Shown here: in pieces, positions 19,269 to 29,256 of the stretch | Numbering within the stretch: the first letter of the stretch is position 1 | Layout: each line of letters opens with the position of its first letter | Origin: Salegentibacter salarius | GTDB lineage: Bacteria; Bacteroidota; Bacteroidia; Flavobacteriales; Flavobacteriaceae | DNA length: 64,000 nt | Assembly (NCBI RefSeq): GCF_900168265.1 | Contig: NZ_FVZF01000002.1 | Coordinates: forward strand, 1 to 64,000 | Reading direction: 5' to 3' | Program-made: the position numbers and the translations under genes | The notes under the pieces: generated by a model | The model's database searches: none | What the model saw: only the letters and a program-made list of their open reading frames with translations | Told to the model about the DNA's origin: nothing

Positions 19269-22200
19269 ATGAGAACAAAGTTTAGTAGTATTCTAACACT
19301 TTTACTAGTGTTAGCTGTGCAAATTACTTTTGCACAAGAACGAACGATTACCGGTACGGTAGTCGATGAAGACGGGCTACCCCTTCCAGGTGTAACCGTT
19401 TTGGTTAAGGGAACCAATCAAGGTACCCAAACAGATTTTGACGGAAATTATTCCATTCCAGCCAATCAGGGTGATGTTTTGGTATATTCTTTCGTTGGGA
19501 TGGAAACTTCAGAGTACACTGTAGCAAATAATGACACGATAGACGTGACCTTAGCTACAGATTCTGCTCAATTAGATGAAGTAGTAGTAACTGCATTAGG
19601 TATTGAACGAGAGAAAAAATCTCTTGGTTACGCTACACAGGAAGTAGATGGAAGTGAAGTTTCTGATGTACCAACACAGAACTTCGTAAACTCCCTTTCT
19701 GGTAAAGTTGCTGGTCTTAAGGTATCATCTACTGGTACTATGGGAGGTTCATCTAACGTAGTAATTCGTGGTAACTCCTCATTAACAGGAAACAACCAGG
19801 CTTTATTTGTTATTGATGGTACTCCGATAAGTAACGCAAACAACAACAGATCAGGCCAGGACTCAGGTAGAGGTGGTTATGACTATGGTAACGCTGCTTC
19901 TGACATTAACCCTAACGACATTGCTTCTATTAACATCCTTAAGGGTGCGGCAGCAACTGCATTATATGGTGCAAGAGCGTCAAACGGAGCGGTAATTATT
20001 GAAACTAAAAAAGGTAGAAAAGGAAAAGGAATTGGAGTTTCTGTTAGCTCTACCCTTATGACTACTCACGTTAACAACAACACGCTTCCAGAGTATCAAG
20101 ACGAGTATGGTGCTGGATACGGAGCTTACTACCAGTCTGAGGACGGGTATTTTAACCTTTCTGATATCGATGGCGATGGTAACTTAGATAGAACTACGCC
20201 ATTTACCGAAGATGCTTCTTTTGGTGCGAGGTTTGACGGACAACCAATTTTTCAGTGGAATTCTATTTACCCACAATTAGAAGGGACAGATTATGACTTC
20301 TATCAGCAAGCTACTCCATGGGTGGCAGCAGAACACACACCAAACGATATTTGGGAAACAGGTTACACGATGATTAACTCTGTAGCATTAGACGGGGGGA
20401 CAGATAAAAGCTCTTTTAGACTTAGTGCTACCAACTTTAATCAGCAAGGTAATTTACCTAACAGCCAGATAAAAAGAAACACTTTAAAGTTTAGCGGTGA
20501 GCATGAATTCACTGATAAATTTTCTGCTCAAGCTAACATCACCTATACCAAAACAGATGGTAAAGGTAGATATGGTACGGGATACAGTGCTTTGAACATA
20601 ATGCAATCTTTTAGACAATGGAATCAAGCTAACGTAGATATTTACGACCAAAGAGCAGCTTATTTCGCTACAGGAGAAAACATTACCTGGAACGCTAATG
20701 GTCCAGATAATCTTACCCCTATTTATACCGACAACCCTTACTGGACACTTTACGAAAACTATCAAACCGATACTCGTAACAGATATTTTGGTAATATTAA
20801 CCTTAACTACGAGATCAACGATGTATTTAGTGTTTTGGGTAGATTCTCATTTGATACTTTTGACGAATTGCAAGAGGAAAGAAAAAATAAAGGAAGTGTA
20901 GGTGTAGGTTATTACAGAAGATTTAACAACAGAGTCGCAGAATATAACTACGATCTTATCCTTAATTTTAATAAGGATGTTACAGAAGACCTTAACTTAG
21001 ACGGTAATTTAGGTGTTAACCTTCGTAGAAACGAGAGCAGCTCTATTCGAGCGTCTACCAACGGTGGTCTTAATGCTCCAGACTTTTTTGCATTAAGCAA
21101 CTCAGCATCTCCACTAAACCCTCCTAATGAATACGAAAGTGATAGAATGATAGACGGTGTATATGCCAGAGCAGGTTTAGGTTATTTAGACACTTATTTC
21201 TTAGAAGGTACAATAAGAAGAGACCGTTCTTCTACCCTTCCCATGGAAAATAATACTTTCTGGTATCCATCTGTTTCTACCAGTGTTATTCTTTCAAATG
21301 TAATAGATGCTAACTGGTTAAGCTTTGCAAAGTTAAGAGCTAACTACGCAGAGGTTGGGAATGATACCGATCCATATAGAGTTTTCAATACTTACCAAAT
21401 TTCAGCTCCTTTCGGATCTGCTGGATGGGCAAGTAACAATTCTCAATTAGCCAACCCGGCTCTTGATCCTGAACGTATGAAATCTTACGAAGTAGGTATT
21501 GAAGCGAATTTCTTTGATAGAAGAATAGGTTTTGATGTATCTTACTATAACTCTCAAACAGAGAACCAAATTACACCGGTACCGGTATCTCCCGCAACTG
21601 GTTTCGCAACTAAGCTTTTAAACGCCGGTACAATTGAAAATAAAGGTATTGAAGCTTCTATAACTCTTAATCCAGTTAGAACAGAAGACTGGAACTGGAA
21701 TATGAATATTAACTGGGCCAGAAACAGAAGTGAAGTTCTTGAATTAACAGATGGTATTGACAACCTTCAATTGAATCCTGTGAGTCTTCAAGGTGGAGTT
21801 TCAATTAACGCAGCTCCTGGAGAGCCTTACGGTGCTATTAGAGGTACAGCTTATGTTTATGATGACAATGGTAATCGTGTAATTACAGATGGCGGTTATT
21901 ACGAAAGAACACCTAATGCCAACTACATTATTGGTAACATCCAACCGGATTGGACAGGTGGTGTATCTAACTCTATCTCTTACAAAAACCTTACCTTAAA
22001 CTTCCTTGTAGATGTTCAACAAGGTGGAGATATCTTCTCTTTAGATACCTGGTACGGAAGAGGAACAGGACTATATGAATCTAGTGTTGGTCTTAACGAG
22101 CTTGGTAATCCAAAACGTAATACGATAGAAAATGGTGGTGGTGTTATTCTTGACGGAGTTCAGGGAGATGTAACCTACAACGATGATGGAAGTTACCAGG

Positions 22201-22541
22201 TTACTAATACCTCTGAAAATACTACCAGAGCAAGAACCGATTATTTCGGTAACCCTTATGGATGGGCCAGAAATGCTAACGAAGGTCATGTTTATGACGC
22301 TTCTTTCGTAAAGCTAAGAGAAGCTAGTTTAACTTACAAATTTGGTACTGATATTATAGATGCTACACCATTTACCAATGCATCTTTATCTTTAATAGGT
22401 AGAAACCTATGGATAATCCACAAGAACATTCCGTATTCTGATCCAGAAGCTGGACTTAGTTCAGGAAACGTACAAGGTTACCAATCTGGTGCTTACCCAG
22501 CAGTAAGAGAAATTGGTGCTAGCCTTAAATTTAACTTTTAA
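19269..22541 (+). CDS. SusC/RagA-family TonB-linked outer membrane receptor
   Basis: This is the outer-membrane transporter half of a SusCD nutrient-uptake pair, powered by TonB. It has 1090 residues. A signal peptide covers about 1-22 (ending FAQ), followed by a carboxypeptidase-regulatory-like domain (about 24-105; GTVVDEDGLPLPGVTVLVKG). A plug domain (about 113-230) has VVIRGNSSLTGNNQALFVID and GAAATALYGARASNGAVII. A beta-barrel runs to the terminal aromatic residue (GASLKFNF). The substrate is unknown: no glycosidase, sulfatase or peptidase is adjacent. The SusD partner starts 11 nt downstream. Confidence 0.95.
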   Translation: MRTKFSSILTLLLVLAVQITFAQERTITGTVVDEDGLPLPGVTVLVKGTNQGTQTDFDGNYSIPANQGDVLVYSFVGMETSEYTVANNDTIDVTLATDSAQLDEVVVTALGIEREKKSLGYATQEVDGSEVSDVPTQNFVNSLSGKVAGLKVSSTGTMGGSSNVVIRGNSSLTGNNQALFVIDGTPISNANNNRSGQDSGRGGYDYGNAASDINPNDIASINILKGAAATALYGARASNGAVIIETKKGRKGKGIGVSVSSTLMTTHVNNNTLPEYQDEYGAGYGAYYQSEDGYFNLSDIDGDGNLDRTTPFTEDASFGARFDGQPIFQWNSIYPQLEGTDYDFYQQATPWVAAEHTPNDIWETGYTMINSVALDGGTDKSSFRLSATNFNQQGNLPNSQIKRNTLKFSGEHEFTDKFSAQANITYTKTDGKGRYGTGYSALNIMQSFRQWNQANVDIYDQRAAYFATGENITWNANGPDNLTPIYTDNPYWTLYENYQTDTRNRYFGNINLNYEINDVFSVLGRFSFDTFDELQEERKNKGSVGVGYYRRFNNRVAEYNYDLILNFNKDVTEDLNLDGNLGVNLRRNESSSIRASTNGGLNAPDFFALSNSASPLNPPNEYESDRMIDGVYARAGLGYLDTYFLEGTIRRDRSSTLPMENNTFWYPSVSTSVILSNVIDANWLSFAKLRANYAEVGNDTDPYRVFNTYQISAPFGSAGWASNNSQLANPALDPERMKSYEVGIEANFFDRRIGFDVSYYNSQTENQITPVPVSPATGFATKLLNAGTIENKGIEASITLNPVRTEDWNWNMNINWARNRSEVLELTDGIDNLQLNPVSLQGGVSINAAPGEPYGAIRGTAYVYDDNGNRVITDGGYYERTPNANYIIGNIQPDWTGGVSNSISYKNLTLNFLVDVQQGGDIFSLDTWYGRGTGLYESSVGLNELGNPKRNTIENGGGVILDGVQGDVTYNDDGSYQVTNTSENTTRARTDYFGNPYGWARNANEGHVYDASFVKLREASLTYKFGTDIIDATPFTNASLSLIGRNLWIIHKNIPYSDPEAGLSSGNVQGYQSGAYPAVREIGASLKFNF

Positions 22542-22552
22542 TAAAAATAATT

Positions 22553-23974
22553 ATGAAGAAATATATTGTAGCTCTAATGGCACTCGTAACACTATGGTCT
22601 TGCCAGAGTGACGAGCAATATGAGGATCTTAACAGAGATCCCAAAAACCCTACGCAGGTTGCTTCTGATTTCTTATTTACCGCAGCAACGGTAAGTTTAT
22701 CAGATAATATGGCATCGCCTAACGTAAACCAGGGACTTTATAGATTCCTTGCACAGTACTTTACTACAACTACTTACTTAGATGAACCAAACTATAACTT
22801 TACTTCGAGACAAAATCCCGATAATGTTTGGTCTGAGATCTATAGAGATGTAATTCTTGACATTCAGGATGCAAAAAGTATCGTAGCAGAAAATACTGAA
22901 CTTGAGCAAGCTGAAAAAGATGCTCGTATGGGTCAATTAGAAGTAATTGAAGTTTATGCGTGGCACGTACTTGTAGATAGTTTTGGAGATATCCCTTACT
23001 CTCAAGCCGGACAGGCTGACGAATTTCCATTACCTGCTTACGATGATGATATGGTAATTTACGAAGATTTGATCTCTAGATTAGACAACGTAGGTACAAT
23101 GTTATCTGCAGGACAGGGTTATTCTTCTGCCGATGTAGTTTATGGTGGAGATATGAGCAAATGGATGATGTTTGCCAACTCTCTTAAATTGAGGTTAGGA
23201 ATGAGAATTTCTGATGTTAATCCAGGACTTTCGCAATCAACTGTAGAATCTGCAGTTGCAGATGGAGTATTTGCGGCTAATGCCGATAATGCTACCGTTG
23301 AATACCAGGGCAACGATCCTTACGGTAATCCACTTTGGGAAGATCTTGTATTGAGTGGGCGATCTGACTTCCTGGCTGCAAACACCATCGTAGATTATAT
23401 GAACGAGCTTGATGACCCAAGAAGAATGGTATATTTTGATGAAAATGTAGAAGGATATATTGGTGGTATCTACGGAACCAGTAACAACTTCGGTGATTAT
23501 ACTCATATTGGTGATCCTTTCTTGCAGCCAACTCGTGAAGGTATCTTATTAGATTATGCTGAAGTTCGCTTCAACCAGTCTAGAGCTGCCGAACTTGGAT
23601 ACAATGTACCAGGTGATGCTGAAACTCACTATAACTCTGCGATCACCGCATCTATGAACTATTGGGGAATAACTGATGAAGATGCAATTTCATCTTACCT
23701 TTCGCAAGCTGATGTAGCTTATGATGGTTCTGAAGAGCAATTTGCTAAGCAATACTGGATCGCTATGTTTGACAATCCATTCCAGGGATGGTCAGTATGG
23801 AGAAAATATGATGCTCCTGAATTGAACATTCCTGTAGCATACGAAACTGAAGTTCCATTAAGATATACTTATCCAGTAGATGAGACCAACCTTAACCAAA
23901 CCAATTACGAGGCTGCTGCCGAAGCAATTGGAGGTGACTCTGCACAAACTCCTGTTTTCTGGGATGTACAGTAA
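22553..23974 (+). CDS. SusD/RagB-family surface lipoprotein (SusD-like)
   Basis: This is the substrate-binding lid of the SusC transporter just upstream. It has 473 residues with a lipobox LWSC (Cys17). The following QSDEQYED resembles the acidic Bacteroidota signal that sends lipoproteins to the cell surface. The N-terminus RDPKNPTQVASDFLFTAAT and helical repeats match the SusD-like_2 type, often linked to peptide or unknown substrates rather than starch. It is followed by a strong terminator at 23999-24025. Confidence 0.92.
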   Translation: MKKYIVALMALVTLWSCQSDEQYEDLNRDPKNPTQVASDFLFTAATVSLSDNMASPNVNQGLYRFLAQYFTTTTYLDEPNYNFTSRQNPDNVWSEIYRDVILDIQDAKSIVAENTELEQAEKDARMGQLEVIEVYAWHVLVDSFGDIPYSQAGQADEFPLPAYDDDMVIYEDLISRLDNVGTMLSAGQGYSSADVVYGGDMSKWMMFANSLKLRLGMRISDVNPGLSQSTVESAVADGVFAANADNATVEYQGNDPYGNPLWEDLVLSGRSDFLAANTIVDYMNELDDPRRMVYFDENVEGYIGGIYGTSNNFGDYTHIGDPFLQPTREGILLDYAEVRFNQSRAAELGYNVPGDAETHYNSAITASMNYWGITDEDAISSYLSQADVAYDGSEEQFAKQYWIAMFDNPFQGWSVWRKYDAPELNIPVAYETEVPLRYTYPVDETNLNQTNYEAAAEAIGGDSAQTPVFWDVQ

Positions 23975-23998
23975 TTAAGAGTTGAATTAATACTTATA

Positions 23999-24025
23999 AA
24001 CCACCCCTAACCGGGTGGTTTTTTT
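23999..24025 (+). terminator. Terminator of the susC-susD operon
   Basis: AACCACCC (23999-24006) pairs with GGGTGGTT (24013-24020) around a six-base loop, followed by a T run to 24025. It lies 25 nt after the SusD stop. Confidence 0.9.
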
Positions 24026-24060
24026 ATTTACAGTAATTCCATAAGTTTAAAAACAAAACC

Positions 24061-24068
24061 TACCTTTG
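24061..24068 (+). promoter_or_regulatory. -7 element TACCTTTG abutting rlmB start
   Basis: A perfect TAnnTTTG lies exactly 4 nt before the rlmB ATG (24073), so transcription would begin at or next to the start codon (leaderless mRNA). No TTG is found at the expected upstream spacing, so confidence is moderate. Confidence 0.5.
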
Positions 24069-24072
24069 CACT

Positions 24073-24813
24073 ATGGAAGAAACTACACGCATTTTTGGAA
24101 TTAGAGCCGTTATAGAAGCTATTCAGGGAGGAAAAAGCATTGATAAGGTTTATATTCAAAAAGGTCTCTCAGGCCCTTTATTTCAGGAATTGAATCATCT
24201 TATCCAAAAAGGCAGTTATAATATTTCGTTCGTTCCCGAAGAAAAACTTTATAAGCTTTCCAAAGGAAATCACCAAGGTGTGGTAGCGACTATCTCCCCA
24301 ATTAAATTTGGAAACCTTGAAGAAACCATTGAAAAAATTCTTGAAGAAAAAACCACCCCCCTTTTTCTATTGCTAGACCAAATTACCGATGTGCGTAATT
24401 TTGGGGCAATTATTAGAACCGCAGAATGTACAGGAGTTGATGCCATAATTATACCTGAAAAAGGAGGTGCGCCTCTAAATGCCGATACCGTTAAAACTTC
24501 AGCCGGCGGAGTTTTCAATCTTCCTATTGTAAAAGTGAATCATATAAAAGATGCTGTTTTTTATTTACAATCTTCAGGTGTACAACTTGTAGCAGCTACC
24601 GAGAAAACAGATGATACAATTTACGATATAGACTTCAAGCAGGCCACAGGAATTATTATGGGAAATGAAGCCAAAGGAGTTTCAAGTTCTATATTAAAAA
24701 GCGTAGACAAAAAGGCAAAACTGCCTATGTTCGGTAAAATTGAATCATTGAATGTATCGGTTGCCTGTGGTGTATTTTTATATGAAGCGATTAGACAAAG
24801 GCAAAGTTCATAA
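24073..24813 (+). CDS. rlmB: 23S rRNA (guanosine-2'-O-)-methyltransferase RlmB
   Basis: A SPOUT-class enzyme that methylates the ribose of G2251 (E. coli numbering) in the 23S rRNA P-loop using SAM. It has 246 residues. An N-terminal substrate-binding domain (about 1-75; TRIFGIRAVIEAIQGGKSID) precedes the SpoU domain. The knot motifs are QITDVRNFGAIIRTAEC, GIIMGNEAKGVSSSI and SLNVSVACGVFLYEAI. It is a single gene between the sus terminator and a convergent rhomboid gene. A TrmH paralogue is the alternative, but length and the N-domain favour RlmB. Confidence 0.92.
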   Translation: MEETTRIFGIRAVIEAIQGGKSIDKVYIQKGLSGPLFQELNHLIQKGSYNISFVPEEKLYKLSKGNHQGVVATISPIKFGNLEETIEKILEEKTTPLFLLLDQITDVRNFGAIIRTAECTGVDAIIIPEKGGAPLNADTVKTSAGGVFNLPIVKVNHIKDAVFYLQSSGVQLVAATEKTDDTIYDIDFKQATGIIMGNEAKGVSSSILKSVDKKAKLPMFGKIESLNVSVACGVFLYEAIRQRQSS

Positions 24814-24836
24814 AAGCGAGAGCTTGACGTTAAAAT

Positions 24837-25622
24837 TCATTCTTTATTTTCTTCTGATTTTTTATAAAAATAGCGATAGGTTATTTTATCAGAATTCTTA
24901 TTAAACTGTGTTTCGTCCTGCCCCTCTTGGGTTTGGGTGGCTTCCTCTTCAACTTCAAAACGCCTTTCTATAAAATTACCATTTTCATCAAAATGCTGCA
25001 TAAATAGATCTTCCTTCTCGCTGTATTCAGGCTTTTCCCATTCGTATTTGGGGCTTTTAATAGTATTCTTCCTATAAAAAACGGCCAACATAAAACCCGA
25101 AATTAATCCCGATAGATGCCCTTCCCAGGAAATTTCAGGATCTATAGGAGTAACATACCATAGCATACCTCCATAAAGAAAAACTACGATTAGAGAAAGC
25201 GCCACTAAGCGATAATATTTTGAAAAAATACCTTTGAAAAATAAAAAAGCGGCAAGCATATATATTATTCCACTCGCCCCAATATGATTCGCAGGTCGTC
25301 CAATGCTCCAGGTAAGAATTCCGGTAAGCAGTAAACCAATAATTAGAACCGGCCAGCTAATCTTTCTGTAGAAATAGAATAGCGACATGGAAAGCACAAA
25401 AAGCGGGATGGTATTATTGAAAAGGTGCTTTATATCTCCATGAATGAATGGCGAAAATAAAATTCCACGTAAGCCTTTAATTTCTCCCGGACGAACCCCA
25501 AAATTGTTAAAACTAATTCCAAAGCGAATCTCAAACCAGAAAACTATCCAGATAAGCAGCACAAACAGGATGGGATATCCCAAAACTCCGGTAGTAAAAA
25601 CAAAAGGACTAGACTGTTTCAA
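24837..25622 (-). CDS. Rhomboid-family intramembrane serine protease
   Basis: Membrane protease that cleaves transmembrane substrates. There are about six membrane segments, with HLFNN after TM1, the catalytic serine in HIGASGIIY and the histidine in WEGHLSGLISG. A charged C-terminal tail of about 90 residues follows. The reading frame is open to 25796 and an ATG exists at 25721, but that start would overlap rarA by 13 nt and add a non-conserved leader. I chose the TTG at 25622 (then KQSSPFVFTTGVLGYP); the start is uncertain. Substrate unknown. Confidence 0.85.
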   Translation of the reverse strand: MKQSSPFVFTTGVLGYPILFVLLIWIVFWFEIRFGISFNNFGVRPGEIKGLRGILFSPFIHGDIKHLFNNTIPLFVLSMSLFYFYRKISWPVLIIGLLLTGILTWSIGRPANHIGASGIIYMLAAFLFFKGIFSKYYRLVALSLIVVFLYGGMLWYVTPIDPEISWEGHLSGLISGFMLAVFYRKNTIKSPKYEWEKPEYSEKEDLFMQHFDENGNFIERRFEVEEEATQTQEGQDETQFNKNSDKITYRYFYKKSEENKE

Positions 25623-25696
25623 AAGAATTAGTTTTTTTTTAATATTACAAAAAAGAATCCATTTGTTAATAGATGACAAAGTGTTATTCAAATTAC

Positions 25697-25704
25697 TAAT
25701 TTTG
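25697..25704 (+). promoter_or_regulatory. -7 element TAATTTTG abutting rarA start
   Basis: A perfect TAnnTTTG lies exactly 4 nt before the rarA ATG (25709), the same geometry as rlmB, predicting a leaderless mRNA. No TTG lies at the standard upstream spacing. Confidence 0.5.
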
Positions 25705-25708
25705 TCAG

Positions 25709-26983
25709 ATGAGTAAACCATTAGCAGAACGATTACGTCCACAAACTTTAGACGACTATTTAAGTCAGCAGCATCTAATTGGGCCAAAGGGAGCACTGAG
25801 ACAGCAAATTCAACAAGGTATTATTCCTTCCATCATATTCTGGGGGCCACCAGGCGTTGGCAAAACCACTTTAGCCAATATTATCGCCACTACTTCAGAC
25901 AGGCCTTTCTTTACTCTTAGCGCGATTAGCAGTGGCGTAAAAGATGTTCGGGAAGTGATAGAAAAGGCCAAGAAAAGCGATGGTTTATTTACCACAAAAA
26001 ATCCTATTCTATTTATAGATGAAATTCATCGTTTCAGCAAATCCCAGCAGGATTCTTTGCTTGGCGCGGTAGAAAAAGGTTGGGTCACTTTAATTGGTGC
26101 CACTACCGAAAATCCGAGTTTTGAAGTGATCTCTGCCCTACTTTCCCGTTGCCAGGTTTATATTTTAAAACCTTTTAGCAAAGAAGATCTGGTAGCACTC
26201 CTCGAAAGGGCGATGCGGGAAGATAAAATTATTGCTGCCAAAAATATAAAATTAAAGGAAACCGAAGCGCTACTTAGATTAAGTGGCGGTGATGCCCGAA
26301 AACTTCTGAATATCTTTGAACTGCTGGTAACTTCTTCTAAAGGAAACCTTGAAATAACCAACGATTTGGTTTTTAACAGGGTTCAGCAAAACACGGTGCT
26401 TTACGATAAAACCGGCGAACAGCATTATGACATCATCTCGGCATTTATTAAATCTATTCGTGGGAGCGATCCTAATGCGGCTGTTTACTGGCTCGCCAGG
26501 ATGATTGAAGGTGGCGAAGATGTAAAATTTATTGCCCGAAGGTTATTAATTTTGGCCAGTGAAGATATTGGAAATGCCAATCCAACAGCACTGGTTATCG
26601 CCAATAATACTTTTCAGGCGGTAACTACAATAGGTTTTCCCGAAGCCCGAATTGTTTTGAGCCAATGCGTCACTTACCTGGCAACTTCCCCAAAAAGCAA
26701 CGCTGCTTATATGGCGATAAACCAGGCGCAAAGCGCAGTTAAAAAGACAGGAAATTTATCGGTTCCGTTATCCATTAGGAACGCTCCAACTAAACTAATG
26801 AAGGATATTGGTTATGGAAAAGACTATAAATATGCTCACAACCACGAGAATAATTTTGTAGAAGCAGAGTTTTTGCCCGATGAGATAAAAAACACTAAGT
26901 TTTATGATCCCGGGAACAATCCGCGGGAAAATGCCCAAAGAGAATTTCTTAAGAAACGCTGGAAAACCAAGTATAATTATTAA
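25709..26983 (+). CDS. rarA: Replication-associated recombination protein A (AAA+ ATPase)
   Basis: RarA (MgsA) acts at stalled replication forks and interacts with SSB. It has 424 residues. An AAA+ domain (about 1-185) holds Walker [10 protein letters not shown], Walker [11 protein letters not shown] and sensor 1 [11 protein letters not shown]. The C-terminal oligomerisation domain includes [20 protein letters not shown] and [18 protein letters not shown], both RarA-specific. It is in divergent orientation to the rhomboid gene, and its last 4 nt overlap the convergent secreted-protein gene. Confidence 0.96.
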   Translation: MSKPLAERLRPQTLDDYLSQQHLIGPKGALRQQIQQGIIPSIIFWGPPGVGKTTLANIIATTSDRPFFTLSAISSGVKDVREVIEKAKKSDGLFTTKNPILFIDEIHRFSKSQQDSLLGAVEKGWVTLIGATTENPSFEVISALLSRCQVYILKPFSKEDLVALLERAMREDKIIAAKNIKLKETEALLRLSGGDARKLLNIFELLVTSSKGNLEITNDLVFNRVQQNTVLYDKTGEQHYDIISAFIKSIRGSDPNAAVYWLARMIEGGEDVKFIARRLLILASEDIGNANPTALVIANNTFQAVTTIGFPEARIVLSQCVTYLATSPKSNAAYMAINQAQSAVKKTGNLSVPLSIRNAPTKLMKDIGYGKDYKYAHNHENNFVEAEFLPDEIKNTKFYDPGNNPRENAQREFLKKRWKTKYNY

Positions 26984-27840
26984 TTGGCTGAAGCTTTATA
27001 AACAAGCTTAACCGATTTATTTTCGGCGTTCAAATATTCCACTATCAAATTACCTCCCTCGTCAAAATAGGCTACGCCTTGTCGGGTGAGGGATTTGTAG
27101 ATAAAGTCATTTTGCCCGCCAAATTTAGCCAAAACAGCAAAGGGTTCTTCTGAATTTTCCTGGTAAAAGGAATAACCGGAATCAGATTTTTTGAGAGAAT
27201 AATTGATACCGTCTTTTTCGAAATTTAATTCTTTGGCCGAAGCATTTTCGATCATAGGATTTTTAACTACTACCTCGGCAGGAGCAGTTGTTGGAGTTTC
27301 AATTTTTTTAGAAGTACGAACGGGCTCGGTTTTTGGTTCGGGTTTCGCAACTTCAGCTTTCTCAACTGCCTGCGGAGCCTCTTCAGAAGCCGTAGGAGCC
27401 GAAACTTCAGAAGGATCATATTTGTAATTCAATTCTTTAATAGTACTAAAAGCATCACGCAATGCTTCGTGATGTGCATCTTTAAAATCCTTTATCCTGC
27501 TTCTACCCTCTTTAGTTTCTAAAACAATATTTCCCCGACAATCCTCTAATTGAACGACCAACTTGGTTACGAATAGACCAGAGTTGTCTTTTACATATGC
27601 GGTAAGACCTAAACAATAATTTTCCTGAAGATCCAGCGGCTTTTGTTCACTTTTCATTATGGTCTCAAAACCATATTTTTCAAATAAGAATTTAGTAAGC
27701 GTATTTAACTGATATTGGTTTTCTTCTTTCGAGAATTCAAACTTTTCAGGTATGATAATGTATTTATATTGATCCAGGTCTTGTGCAAAAGTGGAAATAG
27801 TTCCGATAAAAAAAGTGAGTACAAATAGTATTTTTTTCAT
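26980..27840 (-). CDS. Secreted protein of unknown function
   Basis: 286 residues. The signal peptide is about 1-19 (MKKILFVLTFFIG...FAQ). A domain at about 20-140 has alternating polar and hydrophobic strands and two Cys (NYCLGL, LEDCRG) that could form a periplasmic disulfide. A low-complexity P/A/E/K linker (about 145-200) precedes a C-terminal region of short strand motifs (GQNDFIYKSLTRQGVAYFDE). I do not recognise a named family. Last gene of a three-gene minus-strand group (29811 to 26980) of envelope proteins. Confidence 0.8.
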   Translation of the reverse strand: MKKILFVLTFFIGTISTFAQDLDQYKYIIIPEKFEFSKEENQYQLNTLTKFLFEKYGFETIMKSEQKPLDLQENYCLGLTAYVKDNSGLFVTKLVVQLEDCRGNIVLETKEGRSRIKDFKDAHHEALRDAFSTIKELNYKYDPSEVSAPTASEEAPQAVEKAEVAKPEPKTEPVRTSKKIETPTTAPAEVVVKNPMIENASAKELNFEKDGINYSLKKSDSGYSFYQENSEEPFAVLAKFGGQNDFIYKSLTRQGVAYFDEGGNLIVEYLNAENKSVKLVYKASAN

Positions 27841-27850
27841 TTTATTGATG

Positions 27851-29254
27851 TTAATTATTGAAAATCAGCTGCATTCCCAACTGAACAGAAGCGCTATGAG
27901 CTTTCGCCAAATTAGGGAAAGCCAGCAAATTATTGGCAGCCAGATAAACATTAAATTTATTAAAAGTTCTAGTATACATCAAGCCAATATTAGTTAAAGA
28001 ATAATCGTCTAACGAATAGGATAGTTTGAAGCGCTGGTTTTCATTAATTTTTCTATCCCAATAAGTAGTAAAAGCGTAGACAAAACCTTTTGGCCTTTTT
28101 ACACCACTTAACTGCATTCCCAGCAAATTCATATACCTCACTTTCTTTACGCTTAAATAGTGACAGGGTAAAAATGCAGGACCAAAACCATATTCCATAG
28201 CAAAATTAGCTTTTATAGGGCGCCACGTGGTGTAAGATTGGTTGGTGGTTTGGTCTCTTAAATTCCTATCTACTTCGTCTTCAAAAATATCCCAATAGGG
28301 AATGGCTTCATCGTTCTCATCTAAATCTGGAAAAAGAGGCTCTATTCCACTGGTTTCATAAGCTCCAAAATACCTGTAATTCTCAACCTCTTTACGTTGA
28401 AAAACAGCCCCAAGATCCTGTACCGAGCCGGAAAGTATAAATTGTTCATCAAGGATATAAGAAAGTCCCAGGTCTAACCCGAAACCAACATTTCCCCCAA
28501 AAAAAGACCTGCTTAGCAATTCAGCAGTAGCCTGTTCTACGGTCATCCCTTCTTCATCTTTTAAAGGTGCAAAACCCGATGTATTGATTAAAACATCCAC
28601 ATCTACCACTTCGTGGCGGTAAACATTCCTTCCATTTGGAGTGGTATAGGTAGTAAACCTTCCGGTATTCCCGGTACTTTCAGCATTAAAGATCCCGGAG
28701 TAAAATTTTGCTCTAGCTCCAACCGTAAGTCTTTTATCAAATTTATGATTGATCCCTAAGTGATAAACCGTCATAATCTCTCCGGTAAAAGAAACATCAT
28801 CAAAATAAAAAGGTTCATTCAGGTAATTACTATTACCTTCATTGGCGAGTATAGCAGGATCTTTGGGGAAATATACAAATGCATCCATTTCCTGGTAAAC
28901 ACCGGTAGAGAGGTAATTCTTTTTATCTAATTTCCAGCCTAACGAAATAATTTCCCATTGTTGATTCACGGAGAAGTAATCCCTGGAATCCATATCTCGC
29001 ATGGTTTCCTGAATTCGTGAATTTATATTAGCACCGTCATCGGCAAAAATATCGTAAAGATCTGCCCCGGTAGAACCGGCAGATACATGTATTTGTGAAA
29101 AAAGTGGAATTCCAATATGGCCGGTAAAGTTAATTTGAGCTCCGGGATTACTCATTAAAGTTTGCGGAAGATCGTCTACATTAAATAATAGCGGTTTGTT
29201 TTGCGCCAAAACCGTACTTGAAAAAAGTAAAAAAAAGCAAATAAGTCTCCACAT
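27851..29254 (-). CDS. Predicted outer-membrane beta-barrel protein (DUF5723-like)
   Basis: 467 residues with a signal peptide (about 1-17, ending VLAQ). The mature part has repeated amphipathic strands with aromatic girdles (DEQFILSGSVQDLGAVF, FNVYLAANNLLAFPN) and ends ASVQLGMQLIFNN. This resembles DUF5723/PorV-like barrel proteins of Bacteroidota; the assignment is from memory of the family. It starts 2 nt after the upstream lipoprotein gene, so the two are probably coupled. Confidence 0.75.
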   Translation of the reverse strand: MWRLICFFLLFSSTVLAQNKPLLFNVDDLPQTLMSNPGAQINFTGHIGIPLFSQIHVSAGSTGADLYDIFADDGANINSRIQETMRDMDSRDYFSVNQQWEIISLGWKLDKKNYLSTGVYQEMDAFVYFPKDPAILANEGNSNYLNEPFYFDDVSFTGEIMTVYHLGINHKFDKRLTVGARAKFYSGIFNAESTGNTGRFTTYTTPNGRNVYRHEVVDVDVLINTSGFAPLKDEEGMTVEQATAELLSRSFFGGNVGFGLDLGLSYILDEQFILSGSVQDLGAVFQRKEVENYRYFGAYETSGIEPLFPDLDENDEAIPYWDIFEDEVDRNLRDQTTNQSYTTWRPIKANFAMEYGFGPAFLPCHYLSVKKVRYMNLLGMQLSGVKRPKGFVYAFTTYWDRKINENQRFKLSYSLDDYSLTNIGLMYTRTFNKFNVYLAANNLLAFPNLAKAHSASVQLGMQLIFNN

Positions 29255-29256
29255 CT

